From Haliclona indistincta (taxonomy: Eukaryota; Porifera; Demospongiae; Haplosclerida; Chalinidae), in contig OZ024784.1 in assembly GCA_964017065.1 (NCBI GenBank), forward strand, positions 1,486,598 to 1,550,597: a stretch of 64,000 nucleotides of DNA. Direction: 5' to 3'. The position numbers and the translations under genes were made by a program. Under the pieces are notes generated by a model. It saw only the letters and a list, made by a program, of their open reading frames with translations. It was not told where the DNA came from and searched no databases. This document shows, in pieces, positions 12,498 to 24,591 of this stretch (within the stretch, counting starts at the first letter, position 1; each line of letters begins with the position of its first letter).

Positions 12498-14600
12498 CTA
12501 ATGAGGCGTCTTTTGGCTGAAGTCAACAACAGCGTATGTGTAACCTTTCTGACCAGGAGTAGCGGTAGTTGGTCTTGAAGCTTTGTCTGCTTGAGCTGAA
12601 GGGTTAAACACGTTGAGGTTTTGGGAATGTGCTGAAGAACCCTGACTTAGTCCAAAACTGTCATAAGCACCTTCAACTAACTGTAAATCATTCTCTTGTT
12701 CAGGAGATGGTGTTTGTTCAAGCACTGGTGAAAGAGGCTTCCTGACAATTCCAGTCATGCATTCGTAAGTATTGAAGGAGGAAGAAAGTTCAACTGTTTC
12801 AGTTGCTTGTGTTGAAGACAAAGCTCGAACTGATTCATATGCTCCTTCAGCTAGTGCAGAACTCTCATTAACTAGTGTGTATTGTCCTTCTTCTTGAGTT
12901 AAACCTGTTACCGGTTCTTCGATTTCCTCTGTCAATGTTATTGTTGAATTAGCTGTCTTAGTCAACCTACAGGTTGTGTGTCATCAACATACAATTAATG
13001 TACTATTAATTTTACGTACTTGAAGTTATTTTTTGTCTTTGACGGTTTATAGTGACCAGTTCTTACATAGACAAAAGAGGAAACAGTCAATATTGTCTAG
13101 GTTTATCTTTCTTATCATACCTTGACTTTTTCACTAAGATGATGAGATTCACTGTTACTGACACTATCAACAGTATTAGCAGTAATACAACTGCAACAAC
13201 CAATCCTATAAAAATTCCATTGTCTGTGCATACACTCGACTGAGGAAAAATTGTATTTGAAATGGTGGGAATAATTTCTTGGCAATATCCAGTTTGCCTT
13301 TCAGTATCATCTACAGTATGGAAGCACAAACTGCAAGACATGTAACATCATCAGCTAGGCTTACTTCTCAAAACAGTCATATTGCTCCTGGCACTAGGTA
13401 GAGTGTGTTCTCCTCCATAGGCTACCACAAAGACAGAGCACACATCACTCAGACCACACACTGTCAAGTTAGTGTCAGTAGTGTTCCCTGCACTGTGTGT
13501 CTCTCCAGCAGCTGTCACAAAGAACACCTCATAACCTGACACTGGAGTAGCTGAAGCAGTCCAAGAGACTACAAAGCTACTATTGGTCCCAATACCAGTA
13601 ACATCAATAGGAATTTTTGTGACTAAAATCACAAGACGTACTGTATTATTATTATTGTGATAATGTTAATGAATACCGTTTAATGTTTGAATTGCAAAAC
13701 CAGGAGAAGCTGTTACATCTGTTCCATCAACAGTAATTGTACCATCTTCCACTCTGGCATTAGACACAGTGCAGTTGTACACTCCAGCAGACCTCTGTCT
13801 GATTGTCACAGTCACCTCGGTCAGTGTTGGTGGCTCACCATCCAAGATGTCTCGTGATACACTCATGTTCTCAATGGGCTCATCATTGACACTACAGTTA
13901 ACAGTGGTAGCAGGAGCATTGGATACATTGAAGGAGAGAGTGAACTGAGGTGGGTCAGCATCTCGTGGAGAGATCAGAGAGAACTGGACTGAAGAGCTGA
14001 CTACTGGACCAGCTAAAAATTTAAAGATTGAGGTATCTCAATAATCTCATTATGTATAACTTACTATTATTGTCGTATGAGCTGTTCCTGTACACTCCAA
14101 CTACTAGTGTGTGTTTAGTCTCATTTGTAGTGATCACACACTGGTAGAGACCTTCATTGTCTCCAATACCTGTTCCATTGGGACGTGCCAGACCTACTTG
14201 ATCATTCTCTATAACAACGAATGTTGTAGTATCATTTATTTCACTAGCATTGCTCAGAGTTGTAGTCAGCTCCACAGGATCATCCAGCCCTCCTGGTCCA
14301 TACCACTGGTAGTCTTCTACATCAAGTGAGGGAGCAGCCTGACACCAGATTGCATCACTGATACCATCCATGGGGTTCAGGTCATCAACTCTGAACCTGC
14401 CCGCACTGACCATGGCATGGTCAGGTAGTGTACGGTTCTCTCTAGCAAGAAACAACCTCACTCCTATAATAGTGCAGGAATACAAAGTCATCAAATTTAC
14501 TACTGTTTAGAAATTTACCTATACTTGGTCTGGAAGGTGTACTCAAGACTGCAGAGTTAGTAAGTGGAAGGTACACAGCCAAAACAACAACGATCCACAT
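12498..14600 (-). CDS. Receptor 5: Ig-Ig-FN3 transmembrane receptor with long tyrosine-rich tail
   Basis: Six exons: signal peptide 14519-14600 (MWIVVVLAVYLPLTNS), Ig1 14065-14463, Ig2 13677-14012, FN3 13365-13622, transmembrane 13121-13310, tail 12498-12966. The model is in frame, about 577 residues: Ig1 28-160, Ig2 161-272, FN3 273-358, then a helix (FIGLVVAVVLLLILLIVSVTV) and a tail from about 421. Tail tyrosines include QYTLV, AYESV, TYECM, AYDSF and YAVVDF. The tail aligns with receptor 2 (KPLSP and related blocks), although the signal peptide is of the receptor 1 class. That mosaic relation is direct evidence for module reassortment. Confidence 0.9.
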
Positions 14601-14874
14601 GATCTGCCTCAAAATTTTTTGGTCTGTAGTACTTCACTCTTGTGTGAGATATAGATAAATCATACTCTTTTAAACAGTCACACTAAGTGTTTGTTGTATA
14701 CCAGTAGATGTTATGACACTGATATTATTCTGGTGGCAGTTCATTGTTTATCATTCATAAACATAACACATCATGTTCAATGTACACATGTAATATCAGT
14801 ACAGTATATAAGCAAACCGTTAAAATTGAAAAAATACCGTCCACAGTCTGTGAATTCTTATTATATCATTTCTA

Positions 14875-15032
14875 CAGTGGAAACCCTCTGAGAGGACACC
14901 CCATCATCCCTCTATAATGAAAACTTACTGAATCCCAAATATAATCCACATAATAATAATTATAACCCCTGATCATAGTACACCCTCTCTGTAATGGACA
15001 ATTGGTCCCGATGGTGAGAGGTTCCTCTGTAC
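14875..15032. mobile_element. Short MITE with GTGGAACC-type ends
   Basis: Begins near CAGTGGAAACCCTCT and ends near AGGTTCCTCTGTACTG, with the internal phrase for a gap of AATGGACAATTGGTCCC. A related copy in the opposite orientation lies at 51895-52072. This is typical of a small non-autonomous DNA transposon. Exact ends and target-site duplication are not secure. Confidence 0.55.
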
Positions 15033-15193
15033 TGACATGTATTCACAACACTAATAGTGATTTTACTAGAACAAGAAGACTAGTAATGACTGTATCATGA
15101 GCTATAGCTACTAACACTAACAAGAAGATAAAAATTCTAAGCTGATTTTTCTTTCCAATAAAATTTTTTAACATTGCAATATAAAGGTAATAG

Positions 15194-15330
15194 TTATGTC
15201 CAATAGTTGATGATAACATTTTCTGGGCTGATAAACCCACCTTCTTTATTAAGATTTGTTAAAGGCTCTATAATATCAAGACATTCATATGTAGCATTGG
15301 GAACTGACTCAGTTTGTTTATGAGTTCAAT
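15194..15330 (-). pseudogene. Relic of a receptor cytoplasmic-tail exon
   Basis: On the minus strand a reading frame ending in TAA at 15194 contains THKQ followed by ATYECLDIIEP, matching the THKF and YECL motifs of the receptor 3 and 4 tails. The codon after the first conserved tyrosine reads TGA where receptor 3 has GAG. No upstream Ig, FN3 or transmembrane exons are visible nearby. It is the remnant of a lost array member between receptors 5 and 6. Confidence 0.7.
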
Positions 15331-15833
15331 AAAGGATTAAAATTGAGGGCGTGGTCTTCAACTTTTTGCAACCGTAGTATGCAATGCAAACACTAGAATA
15401 TAGCTGGAGCAAGCAGTGCAGTGTAATATGATTTGGTCTCATGATACACTATCAAACAAAGATCGAGTTTACAATTTTAAGATTTCTATCAAGGCGCCCT
15501 TGATTATATCTAATATCTAGCAATAAATTATAAGTTAAAATCATGACTTTCATTTTAGCAATTCATTGTATTTTACTAATAAAAATTGATACTAATTTTT
15601 ATTGACATAATAAAACTGAAAAGACTGTGGGGCAGCACACAATTGTCCTCATGCAAAGTTCTGTCACACTATACTGCATTAATTTTTGTGCACTTCTGTA
15701 TATATATAACTATTTTCTTCAGCAGGGCAGCCGACCAAATCATGAGCACCTTCATAGATACAGCTGTTAGCAACCTGTGTCCTATGATTATACAACAAAC
15801 AGTATTGATGATAATAGATATTCATTATGTTGC
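15331..15833. other. Intergenic, no feature seen
   Basis: AT-rich sequence between the tail relic and the receptor 6 stop codon. Open frames here have no homology to array genes and are probably chance. Confidence 0.4.
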
Positions 15834-17493
15834 TTACACATCACATGCAACAGTATCACAAGCTGCAGCTGCAGTCTGAGGCATATTATTGGTGGAATAA
15901 AGATCTTGGCAGCTGATCTCATTATCATTGCATGTCTTGGAGTCTAGTTGAAGTTTCATTCTGTTGAAAAAATCACGAGTTTAGTGAAATATTTAATGGC
16001 TGTGTCTTACTTTTGATGTTTGTTGCAGTTCTTTTTCTTACACAGACAAATACTAATAATGGCAATGTTACAGAGCCCTAGCAGCACAACTAAACCTCCT
16101 AATCCATATGTCAGATACATCCACAGAACATTGACACACAGTGAATCCATGTGTTCATGCTCAGTTGATACAGGAGTACTGGTGCATTCAACACGATCAG
16201 TCACATTAGACGATACAATAGTTGGATCTGAAGAAATTAAAGTGAAAATTAAGTGACTAATATCATTTTGCTTACTCCAGCATGTTACATTGCTTTTCAG
16301 ACTTGGAAGCACAAAAGCACTACTCTCTAGACTTGAAACTAAATTGTAAGCAATCAAATACAAGCATTTTTTCTGTTCAAATCTGCTTAGTGTCAAGTTA
16401 GTGTCAGTAGTGTTCCCTGCACTGTGTGTCTCTCCAGCAGTTGTCACATAGAACACCTCATAACCTGACACTGGAGTAGCTGGAGCAGTCCAGGATACTA
16501 TCAAAGTATCAGAGTTTGAGTTGGTAATTGTTAAATTAGAAGGGGTTTCTGCAACTGTTACAAGTAAGTAACATGCAGTAAAGTTTAGTCAAACATTCTG
16601 ACCTTCAACGATTGCTTTGACTACACCAGGATATGCTGTGATGTTTACACTATGATCTTCCACTCTGGCATTAGACACAGTACAGTTGTACACTCCAGCA
16701 GACCCCTGTCTGATTGTCACAGTCACCTCAGTCAGTGTTGGTGGCTCACCATCCAAGATGTCTCGTGATACACTCATGTTCTCAATGGGCTCATCATTGA
16801 CACTACAGTTAACAGTGGTAGCAGGAGCATTGGATACATTGAAGGAGAGAGTGAACTGAGGTGGGTCAGCATCTCGTGGAGAGGTCAGAGAGAACTTGAC
16901 TGATGAAGAATTGACTACTGGACCAGCTGTACAAGATCAAGATCAAGCAAACAATTGCAATGGAATACGAGAACTTACTGTTTTCATTATAGCTAATTGT
17001 TCCATATACTCCAACCACTAGTGTGTGTTTAATTTCTGTATTTTCAGTTATATCACAATGATACAATCCTTCTTTAAGAATCGTATTTTGAATCAAACCA
17101 ACTTGACCATTGTGTTCTACAGAAACAGCCGGAATGTTTAATACCTTTTTCGAATCGGGAACCGGAATTGGAATATTTAGTCCTTTTGGTCCATACCATT
17201 GATACCGTAACCCACAGAATGAAGCCACTTGACACCAGATTCCTGGTCTGTTACTATAGTCGACATTCTGAGGATCTATGCCTTCTTCCACTATAAACTG
17301 AGATGTACTCATCATTGCGTGGTTTGGTAGTGTTTGGTTTCCATGGCTTCCAACAAGATACAACCTCACTCCTACCACAGTCACAGATAATAGTACAATT
17401 ATACATAAACACTGTACCTGTATTGGGCAGTGAAGGAACTTGTGAGCTGATCAGCGGCAAGAAGAACAACAGACAGAACAGCGCTCGCATCAT
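15834..17493 (-). CDS. Receptor 6: divergent Ig1 with conserved Ig2/FN3, short tail
   Basis: Six exons: signal peptide 17418-17493 (MMRALFCLLFFLPLISSQ), Ig1 16979-17371, Ig2 16603-16926, FN3 16276-16554, transmembrane 16011-16227, tail 15834-15960. About 471 residues in frame. Ig1 keeps WCQ, YQWYG and EGLYHC but is otherwise strongly diverged. In contrast, most of Ig2 and the FN3 core match other copies closely. The helix (GLGGLVVLLGLCNIAIISICL) is followed by CKKKNCNKHQK. The 41-residue tail has one tyrosine (DLYST) and no ITIM-like site, so it resembles the short-tailed partners of vertebrate paired receptors (inference). Confidence 0.88.
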
Positions 17494-17863
17494 AATGAAG
17501 TAAATGTGAAATATTATAACGTATGAGTAAATTTAACTTCTTTTCAATGGAATTGTTATTTTCAAAATGTATTTAGTTCGCTACAATTTTCTATACAGTA
17601 TGTTCTATGCATGTGTGTATTACTGCACAACAGAGTATATGTTCTCCTCAGCAGCTGCTTCCATTGCTGTTTTTGAATCTTCATAAAAGCAATTAGCTAT
17701 CTCAGACTGTGTGCTGCAGCTGCAACAGATATAAAGTGAACACAGCAAACACTATAAGTAGCTCGAAAAACTGTCCATTATTACATCATGTAGGGTATTT
17801 AGGTAAACTCATCTTTCTCAGACTATACATAGCCAGTTTGTTTGTGCTGCAGCTCAATAATAC
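17494..17863. promoter_or_regulatory. Spacer with presumed promoter of receptor 6
   Basis: 370 bp between the receptor 6 start and the receptor 7 stop. No recognisable motif; the assignment rests on position. Confidence 0.3.
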
Positions 17864-19608
17864 TTACATATCATCATCTTCAAGGGCGCATGGAATACTT
17901 CCGTAGAGATCTTGAACATTGTCAATTACTGTAGGTAGCTCGACTTCTGTTTGTTCTGGCAGGTTTTTCTGTTTTTGGAGCACAACTCTAACAATTCTGT
18001 AAAATGACCAATATACATATCACATGTGATGATGAACTTACTTTGATTTCAAAAAGTTTTTCTTTTTCCAAAGACAGAAACTGAGTGTTACAATATTGCA
18101 AATGCCTAGCAATGAAAGTGCTGCTGCTAGAACACATGTCAGACTGATCCACACTGCTGCTGATGGTCTAACACTAACACATTGATCCACTGAAGGAGTG
18201 ACTTCACTTGTACAAGTATTTTTACATTCCATTTGTACAGTACCATTTGGTATCAATGACTGCCTTACTGCAAGCACTGAAAAATCACCATTATATCATA
18301 CAATAAATATTTGCACATAGTTGACTCTTACTCAAGCAAGCTATTTGACTCCTGTGGCTTGGTAGTACTTCACAATTCTCCTCTATTTCACTAGAACTAC
18401 TACTACCTGATTCTTCAATTGGGAGCTGCATATCATCTGTTTTAAACTGACTGTTCGCATAGGATCTCAAATAGAAGCACACACCATCATCAAAACCACT
18501 AAGATTTAATGCAGTGCTAGTATTAGTAGTATTTGACACACTGTGTGTCTCTCCAGCAGCTGTCACATAGAACACCTCATAACCTGACACTGGAGTAGCT
18601 GGAGCAGTCCAGGAGACTAGCAGACTATTAGAGTCAGTGCTAGCGATTTTAACATTTGAAGGAGTGCTAGCAACTGTAAAAAAGACAAATGACATACTGG
18701 TTAGAAGACGATTATGTTCTGACCTTTGATAATTGTTGTTGCTACACCAGGATATGCTTTAATATTCAAAGTTTGATCTTCTACTCTAGCATTAGACACA
18801 GTACAGTTGTACACTCCAGCAGACCTCTGTCTGATTGTCACAGTCACCTCAGTCAGTGTTGGTGGCTCACCATCCAAGATGTCTCGTGATACACTCATGT
18901 TCTCAATGGGCTCATCATTGACACTACAGTTAACAGTGGTAGCAGGAGCATTGGATACATTGAAGGAGAGAGTGAACTGAGGTGGGTCAGCATCTCGTGA
19001 AGAGATCAGAGAGAACTGGACTGAAGAGCTGACTACTGGACCAGCTGTAGTGCAATATAATTATTATCACAATCCTAAATTCTAAATAGCTCACTATTTT
19101 GATTATAGTTCTCAGTTCTGTATACTCCAAACGACAATGTGTAAGTAACTGTATCATTCTTTATAACACATTGGTAAATTCCTTCATTATCACCTAGACT
19201 CTTGCCCGGTGCTCTTGCTAAACCTACTTTTCCATCAACCAAAACAGCAACAACTGTAGAGTTTGGTATTTCAGAGAGTTGGTGTATCTCAGTGCGAACC
19301 AAGAGTGGTTTACTTAGTCTCTCTGCAGGACCATACCATTGATAGGTCACTCGACCCAGTGAAGGAGAAGCTTGACACCAAATGACTTCATTGAACATAC
19401 TGACATCAATCATAGCGTGGTTTGTTAGTGAGAGGCTCTTATCTGCAAGATAGAGCCGCACACCTATACATGGACAAAATGAAGAGCAACAGAATCATCA
19501 AATACACGGTGATGCTTAAATACCTTGATCGGGTGGAGAAGGGGCAGTCAAACAGTCACAAAGAGACAGGTATATGTGCAACAGCAAATATTTGAGCTTC
19601 AAAGACAT
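17864..19608 (-). CDS. Receptor 7: divergent Ig1, longer FN3 exon, short tail
   Basis: Six exons: signal peptide 19524-19608 (MSLKLKYLLLHIYLSL), Ig1 19095-19463, Ig2 18724-19044, FN3 18332-18673, transmembrane 18042-18276, tail 17864-17996. About 494 residues. Ig1 is the shortest in the array (369 bp). It keeps IWCQASPS, YQWYG and DNEGIYQC but is otherwise divergent. FN3 has a C-terminal extension rich in Ser and Glu. The juxtamembrane sequence is CLWKKKNFLKSK, as in receptor 6. The tail ends ALEDDDM and has DLYGSI as its only tyrosine motif. The stop codon overlaps a perfect donor (ATG then TAAGT), so an alternative longer tail is possible. Confidence 0.87.
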
Positions 19609-19912
19609 GTCAGCAATGCGCATGAATTGACAGAATGCTTGTGTTGGATATTTATATTTTCAAAAACTAGGAAAAGCTACTTGAATCCAATAGTGCACAT
19701 TGTGTCTAAGGTGCATGTGAAGCAACTCATATGGCTATGATCAGTGTTGACAATAATGTGTTTACTGTGTGCTAATGTTCATAGTCAAAGGTGCAAAAAC
19801 ATTATTGAATTTATCAAAGCACAATTGACAATTTGGGCATGCATGGATAAGTGCACTAGAGTATAATTATGATACAACTTTATTATTCGTCTTGTACATC
19901 ACATTTCTGACA
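19609..19912. promoter_or_regulatory. Shared 304 bp divergent upstream region of receptors 7 and 8
   Basis: The start codons of receptor 7 (-) and receptor 8 (+) face away from each other across 304 bp, so both promoters must lie here or overlap. No individual motif is claimed. Confidence 0.5.
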
Positions 19913-21858
19913 ATGGACAAGTACGCTACATGGTTTGCGCTAAATCTGCTCTGCTTTACAAAAATATGCTATGGTTCTATACTCAGCACACCTGCTTTGC
20001 CTTTCAAAGGTACTTGTAAAGCTTCTATTTTATTGTTATTCTTGACATTTAGGTGTGAGGTTGTTTCTTGCTAGTGAGAACCGCACACTACCCGACCATG
20101 CCATGGTCAGTGCTAGCAGGTTCAGAGTTGATGACCTGACTCCCATGGATGGTATCAGTGATGCAATCTGGTGTCAGGCTGCTCCCTCACTTGGTGTAGT
20201 ACTCTACCAGTGGTATGGACCAGGAGGACTGGATGATCCTGTGGAGCTGACTGCAACTCTGAGCAATGCTAGTGAAATAACAGAGAGCACAACATTCGTT
20301 GTTGTAGAAGATGATCAAGTAGGTCTGGCACGACCATTTGAAAGAGGCATTGGAGAAGATGATGAAGGCCTCTACCAGTGTGTGATCACTACAAATGAGA
20401 CTAGACACACACTAGTAGTTGGAGTGTACAAGACAAGCTCATATAACATTAATAGTAAGTTTAAATGAACTATTATTATTCACAGTTTCTTGTTTTGGCA
20501 CTATTCACAGCGGGTCCAGTAGTCAACTCTTCAGTCCAGTTCTCTCTGATCTCTTCACGAGATGCTGACCCACCTCAGTTCACTCTCTCCTTCAATGTAT
20601 CCAATGCTCCTGCCACCACTGTTAACTGTAGTGTCAATGATGAGCCCATTGAGAACATGAGTGTATCACGAGACATCTTGGATGGTGAGCCACCAACACT
20701 GACTGAGGTGACTGTGACAATCAGACAGAGGTCTGCTGGAGTGTACAACTGTACTGTGTCTAATGCCAGAGTGGAAGATGGTACAATTACTGTTGATGGA
20801 ACAGATGTTACAGCTTCTCCTGATTTTGCTACTGTAACCTTAAATGGTAAGAGACTGTGATTAAAATGGCTTTAGCTTTGTGCTGCTAAAATTTCAGTCA
20901 CAGACACACCTACTAATGTAACATTGATTAATGATACTATCTCCTGGACTGCTCCAGCTACTCCAGTGTCAGGTTATGAGGTGTTCTATGTGACAGCTGG
21001 TGGAGAGTCACACAGTGCAGGGAACACTACTGACACTAACTTGAATCTGGGCAAACTAAGCATTTTTGTGGTAGCCTATGAAAAAACAACAGCAACTACA
21101 GAGGATGACCTCAGTGTGTTACCAAGTGCTAGAAGCAGCAAAAGTAATATCAATTAACCATGGATGTATGAATTTAATTGTCTTCGTTCATTCAGTTGAT
21201 AGATGCGTTGCGGCACCCTTCTCCATGGATCCTAATATATTATCACATAATGTTTCTATGCCCACTGCACAATTGTCTCCCACTAGCATACATGCATCAC
21301 CAGCATCACCTACTCCACATTGTCCTAGTCCCTCTGCTGAGATGATTCCAATAATGTGGTTTGCTGTGTGTGGTGCGTTAGGCCTGCTGCTGCTACTGTC
21401 ACTGCTGTGCAATCTTTCTCTAGTCTGCAAACTTGCATGCAAGAAAAAGAAAGGCAACACAAACTTTGAGTAAGTTTCAAAGACTATTGCATGAACTGAT
21501 GTTTTAAGTGAATTACTCAGCGAGAATGATTGCGGTGAATCTATTTATTCTGTACCAAATGCGATTGGGTAAGTACAACAGCCAATTCATTTCCTTAAAT
21601 TCATCATTTCACAATAATTTACCATCCTCATCTTGCTGTGTTACAGATTGCAAGATCCTATCTATAACACTGTTTACGGGCAGACCAGTAATCGTGAGAG
21701 TACTACTTATCTCGAAATGTTAGTAACTTTAGTGATTCTATTCATCTGTTGTCCTATTATTATATCACAGGTGTGGTCACGAACCTAATAAGACCAGTCA
21801 CTATGAAGATGAGGACACAGAGCTATTTGATGAAAATGTGTACAGCAGCGTCAAATAA
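19913..21858 (+). CDS. Receptor 8: Ig-Ig-FN3 transmembrane receptor, only + strand copy
   Basis: Seven exons: signal peptide 19913-20009 (MDKYATWFALNLLCFTK), Ig1 20053-20454, Ig2 20511-20846, FN3 20898-21143, transmembrane 21196-21469, tail 21647-21718 and 21771-21858. About 504 residues in frame. The helix (MWFAVCGALGLLLLLSLLCN) is followed by CKKKKG. The tail contains PIYNTVYGQ, TTYLEM (a YxxM PI3K-type site) and NVYSSVK at the extreme C-terminus. AATAAA overlaps the stop codon. The Ig1-Ig2 region, including its intron, is nearly identical to receptor 9 on the opposite strand, so the two are arms of a recent inverted duplication. Start chosen by alignment to the M(N/D)KY class. Confidence 0.9.
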
Positions 21859-22056
21859 AATAAGATTTTCACTCTGACAAAAATTATGACTGACAAGTGA
21901 CAGCAATTCTGTAGTGAATAAAAAATCAGTGTGTTTTAAACAAAATTGTGTGATTCTGATCCTGAATAAAATCTATAACTGTACTATGATAGCACACATT
22001 AAGAATGTCGTTGAAATGCAAGTGATCGTATTAGTTTTGATTATGAGTTATAGAAG
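21859..22056. other. Convergent 3' gap between receptors 8 and 9
   Basis: About 200 bp separates the two stop codons. Polyadenylation regions of both genes must lie here; AATAAA hexamers occur at about 21854-21859 and 21918-21923 on the plus strand. Confidence 0.4.
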
Positions 22057-24298
22057 TCAAAGTTCATCATCGGAATGTATGGACTTAGTTGACTTGTCCA
22101 CGGCAGAGTACAAATATGGTAACTGTATCTCTTGTAGTTCAACAGCAGACGCCTCTGTCTCGTGATCTGCTGTTTCATCATTTTTTCCATTGCTGGTCAC
22201 TTCATGGTCATTTATGGAACTGTACTGGTTCATATCCTCAGCGTCATCATTCTTCACTTTCTCTACCGTCAATGGATTGTCGTAAGTATCGTCTATTTCC
22301 GGAGTTGAGCAGCGATGGCTATGACTGCTTCCATCAGTTTTGTCATCTTGTATTCTTTTAGCTGGATTCTCATCTGGGTTGTCGTAAAGGCACTCTTCAT
22401 CTGATAGTTGTACAGGCGCCTTCTCTGTACTTTTTTCTGAGCCATTTGTGTTGATGGTTGTGAACGCATATGGTGGGACTTTCAATGACACTCTAGATCT
22501 TCTTGCATCTTCTTTCTCAATTGCTGCATAGTCTACGCTCTGATACTCTACATTTCTTTGGTACAAATCACAGTTCAGCTCATCTAATGTCTCTCTATAG
22601 TACAAAATTGAGCATGATTTTTAATGTGTTGATCAGGTAAATAACTTACTCAGTGTTTGTTCTGTTTTTTGCTTCAGATGAATAATTTGAGCTGAAAACA
22701 CAAAAACAATAACTTGAATGAGCATAACATTCACTAAACATTTTGCAAAAGTTAAACCATAAAGTTCTAATCTCTGAATAGCACAGGTAATATTTTCAAA
22801 ATCACAAACTGCTATTGCTCAATTGTGAATTTACCTAGAATTCCTGTTCTTTATCAGTATGCAGATAAAAACAATGTTACCCAGCACTGATAGTATTAGT
22901 AATAGCCCCAGCACAACGCATACTGCCAACAACTCGATTGGTATGCTCGCACTCATCGACTCAGCAGTGGGAGAAACCCTAGTTGCTGAAGTCATTGTTG
23001 ATACGGTAGGATCAACTGTTGATGGAGTGATGATGGGTGTTGCATCGCATCTATCAACTAAAGAAAGGAAATGGTTAAGATGAATAAAATAAGATCACTT
23101 ACCCAAAGGTATTGTGTTGCTTCTGTTGCTAGGTAAATTATTGGGACTATAAGCTACTACAAAGATCTGTAGTTTACTCAGAGTTAAGTTATTGATATTT
23201 GTTGTTCCCGCACTGAGTGTCTCTCCAGCAGCTGTCACATAGAACACCTCATAACCTGACACTGGAGTAGCTGGAGCAGTCCAGGAGATAGTATTAGCAG
23301 TCAATGTTACCATAGTCGGTGTGTCTGGAACTGAAATTTTAGCAACATAAACCATTAAACCATCCCATTTTTAAACCATAGCATCATACCATTTAGCATT
23401 ACAGTAGCAAAACCAGGAGAAGCTGTTACATTTGTTCCATTAACAGTAATTGTACCATCTTCCACTCTAGCATTAGACACAGTACAGTTGTACACTCCAG
23501 CAGACCTCTGTCTGATTGTCACAGTCACCTCAGTCAGTGTTGGTGGCTCACCATCCAAGATGTCTCGTGATACACTCATGTTCTCAATGGGCTCATCATT
23601 GACACTACAGTTAACAGTGGTAGCAGGAGCATTGGATACATTGAAGGAGAGAGTGAACTGAGGTGGGTTAGCATCTCGTGAAGAGATCAGAGAGAACTGG
23701 ACTGAAGAGTTGACTACTGGACCAGCTGTGAATAGTGCCGAAACAAGAAACTGTGAATAATAATAGTTCATTTAAACTTACTATTAATGTTATATGAGCT
23801 TGTCTTGTACACTCCAACTACTAGTGTGTGTCTAGTCTCATTTGTAGTGATCACACACTGGTAGAGACCTTCATTGTCTCCAATACCTGTTCCACTGGGT
23901 CGTGCCAGACCTACTTGATTATTATTTCCTACAACAACAAATGTTGTAGTATCATTTATTTCACTAGCATTGCTCAGAGTTGTAGTCAGCTCCACAGATC
24001 CATTTGGTCCATACCAATGTTGGTGTAAAACACTGAGTGAGGGAGCAGCCTGACACCAGATTGCATCACTGATATTATCCATGGGGTCCAGGTCATCAAC
24101 TCTGAACCTACTAGCACTGACCATGGCATGGTTGGGTAGTGTGCGGTTCTCACTAGCAAGAAACAACCTCACACCTAAATATCATGCAATGGTATAAAAT
24201 ACTGTAACACTAACACACTAACCTTTGTCTGGTAGTGCAGGTGCTTGTAGAACCAAGACCAATGGCAAATTTACTAGACAGAGCACAATCCACAGCAT
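22057..24298 (-). CDS. Receptor 9: Ig-Ig-FN3 receptor with overlapping ITIM-like motifs
   Basis: Seven exons: signal peptide 24223-24298 (MLWIVLCLVNLPLVLV), Ig1 23782-24174, Ig2 23390-23725, FN3 23103-23330, transmembrane 22835-23057, a 42 bp exon 22650-22691, tail 22057-22594. About 611 residues. The 180-residue tail contains VEYQSV immediately followed by VDYAAI. Both fit the vertebrate ITIM consensus (S/I/V/L)xYxx(I/V/L) and they overlap on the shared valine. It also has two YDNP sites (Grb2-type YxN), QYSSI and LYSAV. The tail is acidic and unrelated to those of receptors 2, 3 and 6. This is the best candidate for an inhibitory, SH2-phosphatase-recruiting member (inference from motif). 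The Ig2 region is nearly identical to receptor 8. Confidence 0.9.
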
Positions 24299-24591
24299 CT
24301 TACTAGAGTCTGAGTTAGCAAACTATCGTTGTATCACACAGGATGCCTATCATCCTGTTAATATAGCCTACTCATGCATGTGTCAACTTATACACACACT
24401 GCCATATATGATTCACCACATGCTACACATGGATAGTCAGGAATGCACCACCCTCGAAGAGCTTGTTTGAAATCAAGTTACATTGTTAGTTCAGTGTATT
24501 CATGGTTTGCGATTATACTATGCAAACAACTAACCACAAAATTGAATATGTAAATAAAGTTTCAGTAAGTCAGCAGAAAGTTATATAATGT
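24299..24591. promoter_or_regulatory. Spacer with presumed promoter of receptor 9
   Basis: 293 bp between the receptor 9 start and the receptor 10 stop. No named motif recognised. Confidence 0.3.

Noticed and set aside
14691..14891. 66-residue + strand ORF upstream of receptor 5
   Set aside because: Low complexity of composition, no family match, overlaps MITE; probably chance.
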